A stretch of DNA of 64,000 bases from Synechococcales cyanobacterium bin59.metabat.ball.084 (GCA_013297675.1 JAAFHZ010000001.1:47586-111585); one strand, 5' to 3'; numbered from the stretch's first letter, positions 26,979-36,046 are shown. Notes: generated from the sequence alone by a model not told the origin. Program-made: numbers and translations.

Positions 26979-28181
26979 CTATTTTTTCAATAAGAGATAA
27001 TAGAGCTTGCCATTCCCACCAGTGACTCCAGCCCGTTCACCAGCTTCTTTGCCAACCCCCATAAAGTAATCGACTCGACCAGCTCCAGTGATAGCGCTGC
27101 CAGTATCTTGATCTAGCACATAGCGACTGACCAAGCGCTGTTGCAGCTTACCATCTTGGTAAAAAGGCAAATTGGTATGCACTAAAGCCAAGGCTCCTGG
27201 AGGCATCACCGATTTATCGGTAGCGATCGATCTCTCGGCAGTCACTGGCACGTTGATACTACCCATTGGCGGACTGTTGTTGGTGTCCTTCATAAACACA
27301 AAGCGGTTATAGCGCGATACATAAGTATCTAGCTCTTTAGGGTTCTCGGCAAAGAACTTCTTCATACCTTGCAGAGTGGCCTGGGACTGGGTAATTTTTT
27401 TATCTCTGAGCAAAGCTTTACCAATGCTTTCGTAGCCATAATCTGTACCGCCATTGAAACCAACAGTGGTGGTTGTACCATCGGTGAGCTTAAACTTCGC
27501 CGAGCCTTGGATTTGCACCAAAACTGCTTCCCAGCGATCTTTCATATATATCAGCTCACTGCCAGCCAACGGCCCTTTGGCCGCCTGCAATCCGTCAAGG
27601 CCTTCTAACTGGAGACGGGTGGGATGAGGCTTTGCCCAGTTGGCAAAATCTGCGGGCTGTTTGTATAAAGGATATTTATATTCAGCAGTACGGATGCGAC
27701 TACCCGTATGAATGGGTTCGTAATAGCCCGTGTAATAGACTGTGCCCTTATTATCGTTGCCGATCGATTGGAAGAAAGAAAATTCTTTCTTGACGGCATC
27801 CCGCAGTGCAACAGCAGACTTAGAGCTACTAACTAATTCTTTAAAACGCTTGAGGGAGCGCACAACTCGCTCCCGAGACACTCCGGGCACCGGATATTCT
27901 CGATAAACTTTGGCGGCTCCTTCTGTCTGTAAGTAGCGCAAGCTGTTATCGATCGAAGACAATAATTCTTTGCGATCGCCTGGTTTACCCCAAAGTTGAT
28001 CATCTAGACCAACTACTTCACCATTATTGGGGGCTTCGCAGCAGCTTTCGTCAGCTTTGGGCTGTGCAGCCGCAGCGATGCTGACGGGTTCGGGCAAAGA
28101 GGAAAGACGCAAGGGTAGATGGTGCGTACTCGCTAGGGCAAGTCCCGTTTGAAGGGACAGCAACGCTAGTGTTTTAATCAT
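26979..28181 (-). CDS. mltA: Lytic murein transglycosylase A, copy 1
   Basis: MltA cleaves the MurNAc-GlcNAc bond of peptidoglycan, forming 1,6-anhydro ends. The 400-residue protein has a signal-like N-terminus (MIKTLALLSLQTGLALAS). The MltA domain holds VYYTGYYEPIHTGSR, KYPLYKQPADFANW, VQIQGSAKF and VGFNGGTDYGYESIGKALL. The 3D region LDQDTGSAITGAGRVDYFMG carries the catalytic aspartate. The paralogue at 28.6-29.8 kb is highly similar throughout. It lies downstream of an 84-residue gene (31 bp gap) on the same strand. Its likely action is in wall turnover, producing substrates for an AmpG-like importer. Confidence 0.93.
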   Translation of the reverse strand: MIKTLALLSLQTGLALASTHHLPLRLSSLPEPVSIAAAAQPKADESCCEAPNNGEVVGLDDQLWGKPGDRKELLSSIDNSLRYLQTEGAAKVYREYPVPGVSRERVVRSLKRFKELVSSSKSAVALRDAVKKEFSFFQSIGNDNKGTVYYTGYYEPIHTGSRIRTAEYKYPLYKQPADFANWAKPHPTRLQLEGLDGLQAAKGPLAGSELIYMKDRWEAVLVQIQGSAKFKLTDGTTTTVGFNGGTDYGYESIGKALLRDKKITQSQATLQGMKKFFAENPKELDTYVSRYNRFVFMKDTNNSPPMGSINVPVTAERSIATDKSVMPPGALALVHTNLPFYQDGKLQQRLVSRYVLDQDTGSAITGAGRVDYFMGVGKEAGERAGVTGGNGKLYYLLLKK

Positions 28182-28212
28182 AAACCTGTGATAGATGTTG
28201 ATATTGCCGATT

Positions 28213-28467
28213 CTAGTAGTCTCGGTCGTGACTGGATGTGAAAAGGGGTTCTACACGAATAGCCATGACACTAGCAGGACGAACAACCATGTATTCACCC
28301 TGAATGTTTTTGATTGGCACGGTCACGAAGTCTTGAGAACTAGACTTAGGAACTAGCTCCCCACTATACCATTTCTGGAATTCCTGAATGCTGGGGAAAC
28401 GCACTTCTTCGCGGTGTCCACCAGTAATCATCAGATATACAGCGTATTCGTCGGGTGTCTTAGCCAT
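28213..28467 (-). CDS. Small protein between the two mltA copies
   Basis: The 84-residue protein (MAKTPDEYAVYLMITGGHRE...) has no signal peptide. It shows alternating strands and helices (VYLMITGG, PSIQEFQKWYSGELV, YMVVRPASVMAIRVEPLF). I do not recognise a family. It is 31 bp upstream of mltA copy 1 and preceded by a promoter-like segment that is duplicated upstream of mltA copy 2. It is probably expressed together with copy 1. Confidence 0.65.
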   Translation of the reverse strand: MAKTPDEYAVYLMITGGHREEVRFPSIQEFQKWYSGELVPKSSSQDFVTVPIKNIQGEYMVVRPASVMAIRVEPLFTSSHDRDY

Positions 28468-28497
28468 GGCTGAAGTTTATAGATAGAAGGACTCATC

Positions 28498-28526
28498 ATT
28501 ATGTTTCCCCCTCGGCTGAGGATTAA
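28498..28526 (-). promoter_or_regulatory. Promoter candidate for the small gene and mltA copy 1 (duplicated segment A)
   Basis: On the minus strand TTAATC (complement of 28521-28526) is followed after 17 bp by CATAAT (complement of 28498-28503). The surrounding 50 bp closely match a segment upstream of mltA copy 2, with both boxes and their spacing kept. Confidence 0.45.
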
Positions 28527-28642
28527 CCACAGTAAGATTTATAAAAACAGATAAGATTTACAAAACTTGGAACTCTCTAACAGAACAATCCCCAAAGGCA
28601 GGCTCAATACGTCTGCCTTGAGCTAAAACTAGACTGGAAATT

Positions 28643-29818
28643 TCACTTGTTTTTTAGCAGCAGGTAGTAGAGTTTACCGTTACCACCTGTGACCCCGGCC
28701 AGTTCACCAGCTTCTTTGCCAACTCCCGTGAAATAATCGACTCGGCCTGTTCCCACGATCGCACTGCCAGCATCTTGATCCAGCACGTAGCGACTAACAA
28801 GACGCTGTTGCAGTTTACCATTTTGGTAGTAGGGCAAATTGGTGTGCATTAAGGCCAAAGCACCTGGCGGCATTACCGATTTATCGGTGGCGATCGATCT
28901 TTCCGCAGTCACTGGCACATTAATACTGCCCAACGGTGAGGTGTTGTTCGTATCTTTCATGAACACGAAGCGGTTATATTGTGAGACATATTTATCTAGC
29001 TCCTTGGGATTCTCGCTGAAAAACTTTCTTACTCCTTGGAGCGTGGCTTGTGGTTGAGTGATTTTTTGGTCTTTTAGTAAAGCCTTGCCGATACTCTCAT
29101 AGCCATAGTCGGTACCACCATTAAAGCCCACTGTCATGGTCTTACCATCAGTAAGCGCAATCTTGGCTGTTCCCTGAATTTGCACTAAGATTACTTCCCA
29201 CCGATCTTTCATATAGACTAATTCGCTGCCAGCCAGTTTTCCTTTGGCAGCCTGTAAGCCATCTAAACCTTCAAGCTGTAGACGAGTGGGATGAGGCTTT
29301 GGCCAATTGGCAAAGCCTGCGGGCTGTTTATATAAAGGATACTTATATTCGGCAGTGCGAGTACGACTGCCCTGATAGATGGGTTCATAATAGCCGGTGT
29401 ATACCACGGTTCCTTTGTTATCGTTGCCAACCGACTGGAAAAAAGAAAATTCTCTTTTTACAGCGTTGCGCAGTTGAGTTGCCGATGTAGAGCTGTTTAC
29501 TAATTGCCGAAAGCGCTTTAGTGATCGAACCACCCGATCGAGAGAAACGCCAGACACCGGATACTTGCTATAAATTTTGGCAGCGCTAGGGTTTTTTAAG
29601 TAGCGCAGGCTGTTATCGATCGCCGTTAATAATCTTTGTCGATCGCCAGGTTTACTTAAAAGCTGTTCGTCTAGACCAATCGTATCATCTGTGCGTGGCA
29701 AACTATCATCAGCCTTCAGCGGAGCCGCAGCGATGCGCGTAGGTTGGGGCAAAGGTGCAGGGCTTAATGGCAGATATTGGGTGCTCCCTAGAGAGAGTAA
29801 GGCTATTAGTTTGATCAT
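28643..29818 (-). CDS. mltA: Lytic murein transglycosylase A, copy 2
   Basis: This 391-residue paralogue of the downstream mltA has the same plan: a short signal-like N-terminus (MIKLIALLSLGSTQYLPLS), VVYTGYYEPIYQGSR, KYPLYKQPAGFANW, VQIQGTAKI, VGFNGGTDYGYESIG and LDQDAGSAIVGTGRVDYFTG with the catalytic Asp. The two copies differ mainly in the N-terminal 60 residues and by scattered substitutions, which points to an old tandem duplication rather than a recent one. It probably acts on the same bond; separate roles are not visible in the sequence. Confidence 0.93.
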   Translation of the reverse strand: MIKLIALLSLGSTQYLPLSPAPLPQPTRIAAAPLKADDSLPRTDDTIGLDEQLLSKPGDRQRLLTAIDNSLRYLKNPSAAKIYSKYPVSGVSLDRVVRSLKRFRQLVNSSTSATQLRNAVKREFSFFQSVGNDNKGTVVYTGYYEPIYQGSRTRTAEYKYPLYKQPAGFANWPKPHPTRLQLEGLDGLQAAKGKLAGSELVYMKDRWEVILVQIQGTAKIALTDGKTMTVGFNGGTDYGYESIGKALLKDQKITQPQATLQGVRKFFSENPKELDKYVSQYNRFVFMKDTNNTSPLGSINVPVTAERSIATDKSVMPPGALALMHTNLPYYQNGKLQQRLVSRYVLDQDAGSAIVGTGRVDYFTGVGKEAGELAGVTGGNGKLYYLLLKNK

Positions 29819-29881
29819 AGAATTGGAGTATGAGTATGGAGATTATCGATTTTAATCGCTCTAGTCATGGTTCCATGCAAA

Positions 29882-29910
29882 ATAATGTTTCCCGATCGGC
29901 TTAAGATTAA
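29882..29910 (-). promoter_or_regulatory. Promoter candidate for mltA copy 2 (duplicated segment B)
   Basis: On the minus strand TTAATC (complement of 29905-29910) and CATTAT (complement of 29882-29887) are separated by 17 bp. This is the same layout as segment A at 28498-28526, and about 50 bp around it are similar. The plus-strand gene at 29941 begins only 30 bp away, so the segment is shared with that gene's leader. Confidence 0.45.
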
Positions 29911-29940
29911 TCACCGTAAGACTTATAAAAATCTAAACTC

Positions 29941-30240
29941 ATGAGCGATAACAAAACTACCACCGACACTACTGGAGCAGATGCGATCGATGTGGCAATT
30001 GCCAGCGGCTTGGACTTTGATGGTACTCCAATTCCAGCCACTAAGCTAGATCTGTATCACAGGGTGATGGGCTTAGAAGCTGGCCGTCAACGCAGCGGTG
30101 TTTCTAATACTATGCGATCTCGAATTGTGCGGATTGGTGCTAAGCATATTCCACAAGCTGAGTTAGATGCCCTGCTGGCGGCTGCTGACTTTGCACCGCT
30201 AAAAGACAAAGAAGTGGCTTTTTATTACAGCGGCAAGTAA
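29941..30240 (+). CDS. Hypothetical protein, 99 residues
   Basis: The protein is soluble and acidic at the N-terminus (MSDNKTTTDTTGADAIDVAI). It has a conserved-looking middle (GTPIPATKLDLYHRVMGLEA, then GRQRSGVSNTMRSRIVRIGA) and ends LKDKEVAFYYSGK. No membrane segment or catalytic motif is visible and I cannot name the family. Divergent from mltA copy 2, it is followed by its own terminator and so likely monocistronic. Confidence 0.7.
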   Translation: MSDNKTTTDTTGADAIDVAIASGLDFDGTPIPATKLDLYHRVMGLEAGRQRSGVSNTMRSRIVRIGAKHIPQAELDALLAAADFAPLKDKEVAFYYSGK

Positions 30241-30257
30241 ATCAAAGTTTAACCTGT

Positions 30258-30291
30258 TAAGCCATAGGCTCAAGACCTAAGGCTTATTTTT
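30258..30291 (+). terminator. Rho-independent terminator
   Basis: TAAGCCATAGG (30258-30268) pairs with CCTAAGGCTTA (30276-30286) at 10 of 11 positions, followed by TTTTTAT. It lies 18 bp after the 99-residue gene. Confidence 0.8.
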
Positions 30292-30364
30292 ATATAGATT
30301 AGACTAGGCATTGTAGCTGTTAAAGTATAGATTAAGAGAACTCAAAAACAATCGATAACCAACA

Positions 30365-31171
30365 ATGAACAGACGCGACCTCCTTTTGACCGGTGCCGGA
30401 TTTATCGCTACGACTGCGGCTTTGCCTTCTCTGGCTCAGGCTGCTCCCACAGGCAAAATAGTCACCTTAGACCAAGGTTTACGCGGCTACTATGCCGCCC
30501 CCAAATCTCGCCAGCCTGCTCCAGCAATTATGGTGTTGATGGAAGCTTTTGGTTTAAATGACAATATTAAAAGCGTGTGCGATCGATTAGCGCAAGCGGG
30601 CTATGCGGCCTTAGCTCCCGATTTTTATCACGGTCAGGTGTTTGCTTACCAAGATATTCAGTTAGCGATCGCCAAGCTCAAGACCCTCAATGACTCGGTG
30701 GTCATGGCAGAATTTGGTAAGGGACTAGATTTCCTGAAAAGCCAAAAAGCCGTGCTCCAAAAGGGCGTAGGTGTGACCGGCTTTTGTATGGGTGGTCGCT
30801 ATACGTTTTTGGCTAACTCGGTACATGCCGATCGAGTAAAGGCGGCGGTTTCTTTTTATGGTGGTGGTATTGCAGCTCAAGCCGATGTGGCCGGACGACA
30901 GATGTTGTTAGATAAAGTAACTAAAATGCAGGCTCCAATCATGTTTATGTATGGCAGCGAAGACTCTTTCATCATGGCAGAAGAGCATGAGCGAATTACT
31001 GCGGCGATGTCTAAGGCCAAAAAGCGCTATGCCGTCAATGTGTTTCCGGGAGCTGGGCATGGCTTTATGAGCGATCGACGGGAAAGCTATAACCAGCCAG
31101 CGGCAGAAGAAGCTTGGGCAATGACTTTGGCTTTCTTCGATCGGCATTTGGCCAGAAAGAAAGCATCGTAG
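30365..31171 (+). CDS. Dienelactone hydrolase family protein, Tat-exported
   Basis: This alpha/beta hydrolase of the DLH family is 268 residues. A twin-arginine signal (MNRRDLLLTGAGFIATTAAL, cleavage near AQA-AP at residue 26-27) predicts folded export to the periplasm. The triad is Cys141 (TGFCMGGRY), Asp200 (YGSEDSF) and His232 (FPGAGHGFM), the Cys nucleophile being typical of DLH. The natural substrate is unknown; many DLH proteins in bacteria act on lactones or esters unrelated to chloroaromatic degradation. It stands alone, with a 124-bp leader. Confidence 0.88.
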   Translation: MNRRDLLLTGAGFIATTAALPSLAQAAPTGKIVTLDQGLRGYYAAPKSRQPAPAIMVLMEAFGLNDNIKSVCDRLAQAGYAALAPDFYHGQVFAYQDIQLAIAKLKTLNDSVVMAEFGKGLDFLKSQKAVLQKGVGVTGFCMGGRYTFLANSVHADRVKAAVSFYGGGIAAQADVAGRQMLLDKVTKMQAPIMFMYGSEDSFIMAEEHERITAAMSKAKKRYAVNVFPGAGHGFMSDRRESYNQPAAEEAWAMTLAFFDRHLARKKAS

Positions 31172-31240
31172 TCGGCTACTGCAAGCTGGAAAAGTCGAAA
31201 AGTAATTTAGCGAGGGTAAATTATTAATGTGTTGGTTCCT

Positions 31241-31786
31241 ATGAAGAAAAAGCAACTGGGTATTAGGTTTATTTACTTATTGGAGTTGTGTTTTACCTGT
31301 CATGCTGTATTGTTGGTGCCGCCAGCTACAGCATTAAATACAAATAAAGAACTAGATACCAATAAAGTTTGTGGTTTGTATGGTGTTTACAACGGCAAAG
31401 GGCGATCAGTATACGATCGAACCCCTGTGGTTATCGATCTCACCAGCACCATCTTCGATCCACCCGTGACCAGAGATATTCAAGAGCAGAAGTGTAAAAA
31501 AGCTTTAACTGATGCCGTTGAGCAACAAGCAGAACTCGATATCAACGATTGTCCATCCAAATCCCAGCCACTAGTGGGTCTGATCACCTCCGAAGGCATA
31601 ACTACAGAGGTGGTGAGAGCAAGAACCGTTTACCGCACCGGTATTGTCACGGCTACTGAATACAGAACAATACCGGCTTTAATTTGTGAGCCGAGTGGGT
31701 TTGGCCGTTGCAGGAATGTATACCGTCCAGTACCTGTACCTTATCAAGTAGAGAAAAGAGTTTCCTCTTGCCGCCTGTCTTTTTAA
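31241..31786 (+). CDS. Exported cysteine-containing protein, unknown function
   Basis: From the ATG at 31241 the protein is 181 residues, with a signal peptide (MKKKQLGIRFIYLLELCFTC, hydrophobic to about residue 28, PATA end). A GTG at 31229 is in frame. Six cysteines in the mature part (VCGLY, KCKKA, DCPSK, ICEPS, RCRNV, SCRLS) could form three disulfides. The C-terminus is rich in Tyr, Arg and Pro. No family recognised; the location should be periplasmic or extracellular. Confidence 0.6.
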   Translation: MKKKQLGIRFIYLLELCFTCHAVLLVPPATALNTNKELDTNKVCGLYGVYNGKGRSVYDRTPVVIDLTSTIFDPPVTRDIQEQKCKKALTDAVEQQAELDINDCPSKSQPLVGLITSEGITTEVVRARTVYRTGIVTATEYRTIPALICEPSGFGRCRNVYRPVPVPYQVEKRVSSCRLSF

Positions 31787-31905
31787 CTTCAGGTTTGCTG
31801 GCATTGCCCAAATCACCGCTGGTAAAATTTTCTTTCTTGCTCCCACTGGTGCGCGGATCGATCTAAGGTGTATCCTAGAAGACATACATCTTAAATTATC
31901 TTCAC

Positions 31906-32943
31906 ATGCAAGCAGAGTTTCAAGCCCCGTGGTGGCTGGCTAACGGTCTGACCATGACTATCAACACGGCCTTGAATACCAGTAGACAGTGGCAAAAGCA
32001 CACGATCGAACCTGAGCCAATCTACCGCGAACATATTTTTCAAGGAGCCGACAACGTACCGATCTTCGGCATTGTGGCCATTCCTCCCAACCCGATCGGT
32101 ACTTTAGTCGCCACCTATGGCATCACCGGCACCTTGCAAGACCAATGGTTTTTAAGAATCTTAGGTCGCAAAGCCTACGATCAAGGACTTGCCGTTGTCT
32201 TGTTTGACTGGCGCGCCCATGGTCAAACTGCGATCCTCTCTCCGACCCTCACTTCTGATGGACTCTCCGAAGGCGAAGACTTTATTCGGATTGCGGCTCA
32301 ATCTAAAGCATTGGGTTGCCCGGCACCTTTCTGGCTCAGCGGTTACTCTTTGGGTGGTCAGTTAGCTTTGTGGGGACTGCGCCAAGCCACTAAACTTTCA
32401 GCGGCTGTGGGTTTAGCTGCAGGCGAAATTGCGGGCGGCTTTGTTCTTTGTCCGGCCTTAGAATCTCATCGCTCTCTCACCTACTTGGTCAACCACCCCA
32501 TTAAAAGATTATTGGAGTGCCGGATTTCGGCTGCTTTGACTTCCTTGGCCTGGAAGCTACATGCGGCTCATCCTGATCATATCGATCCACGGGCGATCGA
32601 ACGCGCTACTGATATTGAAGGCTTCGATCGAGAGCTGGTGATCCATAATCTAGGCTTTGCCACGGTGCAAGAATATTATTTGGCCACCAGTCCATTATAT
32701 TTCTTAGAAGAGCTAGATTTACCAACCCTGATTATTTACGCGGCGGATGATCCGCTCTTTGATCCCACTCTGGCACCGGAGTTAGAATATATTTGTCAAG
32801 GCCAAAAATCGATCGACTTGATGCTCACCAAGAACGGTGGCCACGTTGCCCATGTCAGCAGCAAAGCTTGCCAACTCCGTAACAAAGATAAAGATCCGTG
32901 GTGGGCGTGGAATCGTGCTTTAGAATGGGTGGGAAGTTTTTAG
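31906..32943 (+). CDS. Alpha/beta hydrolase (YheT/AB-hydrolase-4-like)
   Basis: The 345-residue cytoplasmic hydrolase has a nucleophile elbow SGYSLGGQLALWG, an Asp in IIYAADDPLFDPTLAPE and a His in TKNGGHVAHVSS. This triad and the HGQTAILSPTLTSDGLSEGED lid region resemble the YheT/embryo-abundant family. Many members hydrolyse short esters or lipids; the substrate is unknown here. The next gene starts 9 bp later and a third follows 3 bp after that, so the three are probably an operon. Confidence 0.8.
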   Translation: MQAEFQAPWWLANGLTMTINTALNTSRQWQKHTIEPEPIYREHIFQGADNVPIFGIVAIPPNPIGTLVATYGITGTLQDQWFLRILGRKAYDQGLAVVLFDWRAHGQTAILSPTLTSDGLSEGEDFIRIAAQSKALGCPAPFWLSGYSLGGQLALWGLRQATKLSAAVGLAAGEIAGGFVLCPALESHRSLTYLVNHPIKRLLECRISAALTSLAWKLHAAHPDHIDPRAIERATDIEGFDRELVIHNLGFATVQEYYLATSPLYFLEELDLPTLIIYAADDPLFDPTLAPELEYICQGQKSIDLMLTKNGGHVAHVSSKACQLRNKDKDPWWAWNRALEWVGSF

Positions 32944-32952
32944 GAAGTTCTT

Positions 32953-33546
32953 ATGGGTATTGGCGAACAGTTCAATAAACTGACCGGCAAGACGCGCTAT
33001 GTGGTTGCCCGGATTTTTGTCCATCTCTGCGGTGAAGAAGTAACTCCGGTTTTGGGAGTTTTGAATCAAGCTGGTCGCCAGACTCTAGAAGCCGATGGAG
33101 ATATGACTATTGCTGGCGAATGTTTGGCCGAAGTCTGCCAAAACCTGCTGCAATACGAGCATTCTTGGCGATCGGCCTCCAATGAAGGAGAAGTGCTGTG
33201 GAACGAAGGAGATGCGGGCGGCTTTATCAATGAGCTGTTTACCGATTCTGCCCAGCGTTACCTCAGTGAGCCAGACCCGTCTGCTACAGCTAACCCCGAA
33301 TTAACTTTGGCTCCTACTCCTAATTTGGTCGTCATGATCACCATTGCCTTTACTGGTGAAGATGATTCGATCGAAACCAATCTTTCGCAAGTTGCGCCGC
33401 TACGGGTTGCTCTCAAAAGCATTATTAACCTACATTACCAAAATCGCCTGGAAGCTGTGCAAGTGCATTTTTCTCCGGCGCAATTAGGCGACCAGCTCTC
33501 AGATGACCAAGTGCTACAAAACTTTCCTGAGCTGTTGCCCCTCTAA
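32953..33546 (+). CDS. DUF1517 family protein
   Basis: The 197-residue protein has no signal peptide or clear membrane span. Its C-terminal half (LVVMITIAFTGEDDSIETNL, then PLRVALKSIINLHY and QVHFSPAQLGDQLSDDQVLQ) fits the DUF1517 pattern of cyanobacteria and plastids, whose function is unknown. The N-terminal part (MGIGEQFNKLTGKTRYVVAR) is a shorter form than the membrane-anchored members. It is in a tight run with the alpha/beta hydrolase and the HAD gene. Confidence 0.7.
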   Translation: MGIGEQFNKLTGKTRYVVARIFVHLCGEEVTPVLGVLNQAGRQTLEADGDMTIAGECLAEVCQNLLQYEHSWRSASNEGEVLWNEGDAGGFINELFTDSAQRYLSEPDPSATANPELTLAPTPNLVVMITIAFTGEDDSIETNLSQVAPLRVALKSIINLHYQNRLEAVQVHFSPAQLGDQLSDDQVLQNFPELLPL

Positions 33547-33549
33547 GGC

Positions 33550-34176
33550 ATGACTAAAACCATAATTTTTGACTTTGATGGCACGTTGGCCGATTCGATG
33601 GAGACGTTGGTAGAAATCACCAACGAACTAGCAAAGGAATTCGGCTATCGCCCGATCACCCCCCAACAAATTAACGATTGGCAAAAGATGAGTTCTCGAC
33701 AGATTATCAAAATGTCGGGAATTTCGCTGTGGCAGATCCCTTTTGTTATGCGCCGCTTGCGCTTGGCTTTTCGTCAAAAAACTGACCGGGTGAAGCTATT
33801 TCCAGAGATTGTACCGATGCTGCATTCTTTAAAGCGCTCTGGCTACAAAATCGGCATTGTCAGCTCTAACTCGGTAGAAAATATTGCGGCGGTGCTGCGC
33901 AAACATCATGTAGAGCACTTGTTTAGCTTTATTGATTCTTCCTCAGTGTTTGGTAAAGGTCGAGCAATTCGCGCTAGCTTGCGAGCCAATTATATTAGTC
34001 GCGAAGAAGCGATCTATGTGGGTGACGAAATCCGCGATATCGATGCCGCCAGAAAAGGTCGGATTCCTTCGATCGCCGTTACCTGGGGCTTTAACCATGC
34101 CGATACTCTCATGACTCATCAACCAGATTATTTGATCAATAAGCCCCAAGAGATTTTGCAGTTGTTGGTGGGTTAG
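33550..34176 (+). CDS. HAD-family phosphatase, phosphoglycolate phosphatase-like
   Basis: The 208-residue protein has all four HAD motifs: DFDGTLADS (nucleophile Asp), IGIVSSNS (Thr/Ser motif II), the Lys of FGKGRAI (motif III) and YVGDEIRDIDAA (motif IV). The small helical cap (residues 17-90) places it with Gph-type phosphatases. 2-Phosphoglycolate is a plausible substrate in a photorespiring cell, but relatives accept other sugar phosphates. Its stop overlaps by 4 bp the stop of the convergent DCC-family gene. Confidence 0.85.
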   Translation: MTKTIIFDFDGTLADSMETLVEITNELAKEFGYRPITPQQINDWQKMSSRQIIKMSGISLWQIPFVMRRLRLAFRQKTDRVKLFPEIVPMLHSLKRSGYKIGIVSSNSVENIAAVLRKHHVEHLFSFIDSSSVFGKGRAIRASLRANYISREEAIYVGDEIRDIDAARKGRIPSIAVTWGFNHADTLMTHQPDYLINKPQEILQLLVG

Positions 34177-34571
34177 GTGAAGAATCTTTCTTGCAGTTCG
34201 GGGGTAGGCACCATACAGGTTTCCCGACGGCCAAAAAGTACAAAACGCTGACGAGCAAATTCGCTGTATGCCCAGTCACGCAATGGCTGCGGTAGGCTTT
34301 TAAAACTTGCGAGGAATTGCCAACCACCGTCGAGTTTGCCTAAGACATTTAGGACTGCATCACTTTTGGTAAACACTCGATCGCCATCTACCAGCATCAG
34401 GGTTTGGATATCGATCGGATCTAGGCCATGCTGGCGATAGAGCCGCTGACCCAGTTCAGACTGAATGGCGGCGAATTTAAAGATTTTTTGTCGATCGATT
34501 TCAATTACCATCTGCACGGCTCCATTACAGAAGTTGCAGACTCCATCAAACAAAATGAGATTTTGATACAT
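34173..34571 (-). CDS. DCC-family thiol-disulfide oxidoreductase-like protein (DUF393)
   Basis: The 132-residue protein begins with LILFDGVCNFCNGAVQMVIE, the DxxCxxC motif that defines the DCC/DUF393 family. It continues with FKFAAIQSELGQRLYRQHGL. Later it has LVDGDRVFTKSDAVLNVLG. The CxxC suggests a thioredoxin-like redox activity; no substrate is known. It is convergent with the HAD gene. Confidence 0.88.
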   Translation of the reverse strand: MYQNLILFDGVCNFCNGAVQMVIEIDRQKIFKFAAIQSELGQRLYRQHGLDPIDIQTLMLVDGDRVFTKSDAVLNVLGKLDGGWQFLASFKSLPQPLRDWAYSEFARQRFVLFGRRETCMVPTPELQERFFT

Positions 34572-34700
34572 TAGCTTAAATTAGGGATTTATCGAAATTG
34601 TGGCATATTTCCTTTGTGCCGTACCAGAAACTGTCATAAGCCTGGGACTAAGCCATGAAAAAATGTTGGAGAATACCAAGATAATCCAGTAACTAACAAT

Positions 34701-35471
34701 ATGTACAGCAGTGTAGTGGCTTTTAACTCTGGTCTTGTTTTTATTGCACTCTTGGCATTTGGCCTGCTGCAATGGTTTCAGATCCCCGCTGGGAGTTTGT
34801 GGGATTGGGCGATCGGCATTGGCATTTTTGAATGGGCAGTATTAATTGTGACTGTGCCCTGGAATATTTATTTTTCAGCTAAATCTGTTTTACAAACCGG
34901 CAAAGAATCTCAGGCTAAAGGGATTACGGTAGATGAGCAGCAAATGCAATATGCTGGGAATATTGCCACCAAATCTTTGCTGGTAGCGATCGGTTTACAT
35001 GTAGGTACGGCGATCGGGCTGTATTGGTTGGCCATTAGCGGCATTACGCCTTTGGGCTATTGGAGTTCGGTGGGGGTTTTGTTGTTAACTCTGCTGCGAC
35101 CAGCGATTAGCACCTATGAGTATTTAGCAATTCGGCTGCGATCGATGGAGGAACAATTTGCTTATCCCCGCGCCGATATTTTGGAGCTACGCGATCGGTT
35201 TACCCAGTTAGAATACCGGGTAGAGCAGTTAACTGAGCAGTTAAACCCCGCAGAAGAGACTTCTTGGCTGAATAGTCAAAATCAGCGCTGGGAAAATATG
35301 CGCCAAGAAATGTCTAAAATGACGGCGGCTTTGGCAGATAGCAAAGCCAGCAATGAGTTAGAGCACCAAAGATTAGCCCAAGAAGCAAAGCAGGCAATTT
35401 CTCAAATTACCGTAGATGGACAGTTTTTAGAACATGCGCGAGAGTTGATTCGCTTTTTTAAAGAAGCCTAG
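34701..35471 (+). CDS. Membrane protein with C-terminal coiled coil
   Basis: The 256-residue protein has about four hydrophobic segments (residues about 6-25, 36-57, 88-112, 118-140). A long charged helical region at about 160-250 (DRFTQLEYRVEQLTEQL, then MRQEMSKMTAALADSKASNE) looks like a cytoplasmic coiled coil. No family is recognised. It may scaffold or tether partners at the membrane. A TerB-like gene is convergent, with adjoining stop codons. Confidence 0.65.
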   Translation: MYSSVVAFNSGLVFIALLAFGLLQWFQIPAGSLWDWAIGIGIFEWAVLIVTVPWNIYFSAKSVLQTGKESQAKGITVDEQQMQYAGNIATKSLLVAIGLHVGTAIGLYWLAISGITPLGYWSSVGVLLLTLLRPAISTYEYLAIRLRSMEEQFAYPRADILELRDRFTQLEYRVEQLTEQLNPAEETSWLNSQNQRWENMRQEMSKMTAALADSKASNELEHQRLAQEAKQAISQITVDGQFLEHARELIRFFKEA

Positions 35472-35885
35472 TTAGGCTGCAAGTTTTTGGTATACGGTGC
35501 GCAGTTTAGCCAAAATAGTTTGACCTACGGATAAATCAGCAGGCTGTAGCTGAGGGTCCATTTGTTGATAACTCATTAATAGCTGTGCTTCGGCATTGGC
35601 TACATCATTATCGCTATATACAATGTTGCTCAAAGCTTCTAATAATTGCTGGTAGTTTTCTGTACTAGGAGAACTGCCCAAATAATCATGAATCCATCGT
35701 TGACAATCAGCTAGCTGCACGGCAACATCACCCATCCCATTCAAGAGATCGTTGATTACCGGATCATCAGCCAAGCCCTGTTTCTGCGCAATTTCTAGGA
35801 TATGAACACGCTCAACATCTTGGACTTGGCCATCAATCCAAGCTACACCAATCAGAATCTTTAGCAGTTTGTGTGCATTAGTCAT
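35472..35885 (-). CDS. TerB-like protein
   Basis: The 137-residue all-helical protein has the TerB-fold pattern: LLKILIGVAWIDGQVQDVER, an acidic WIDGQ-x-ER helix start, then a second half with the corresponding LLEALSNIVYSDNDVANAEA. TerB-like domains bind metal through acidic residues and occur in stress-related proteins. No other ter gene is nearby, so tellurite resistance should not be assumed. Confidence 0.65.
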   Translation of the reverse strand: MTNAHKLLKILIGVAWIDGQVQDVERVHILEIAQKQGLADDPVINDLLNGMGDVAVQLADCQRWIHDYLGSSPSTENYQQLLEALSNIVYSDNDVANAEAQLLMSYQQMDPQLQPADLSVGQTILAKLRTVYQKLAA

Positions 35886-36046
35886 AATTATTACCTAGAA
35901 AATTGCCCTGACATCTAGTTTCCCACTGAAGTTGACTACTTGGCCTAAAATTCATAATTCTTTGAAATTTTGAGCTGTGGTGGGTGCTGACAAGCTAGTA
36001 AATTCCAGGAATTAGACCTGTCGGGAAATAAAGTATACTGTATAAT

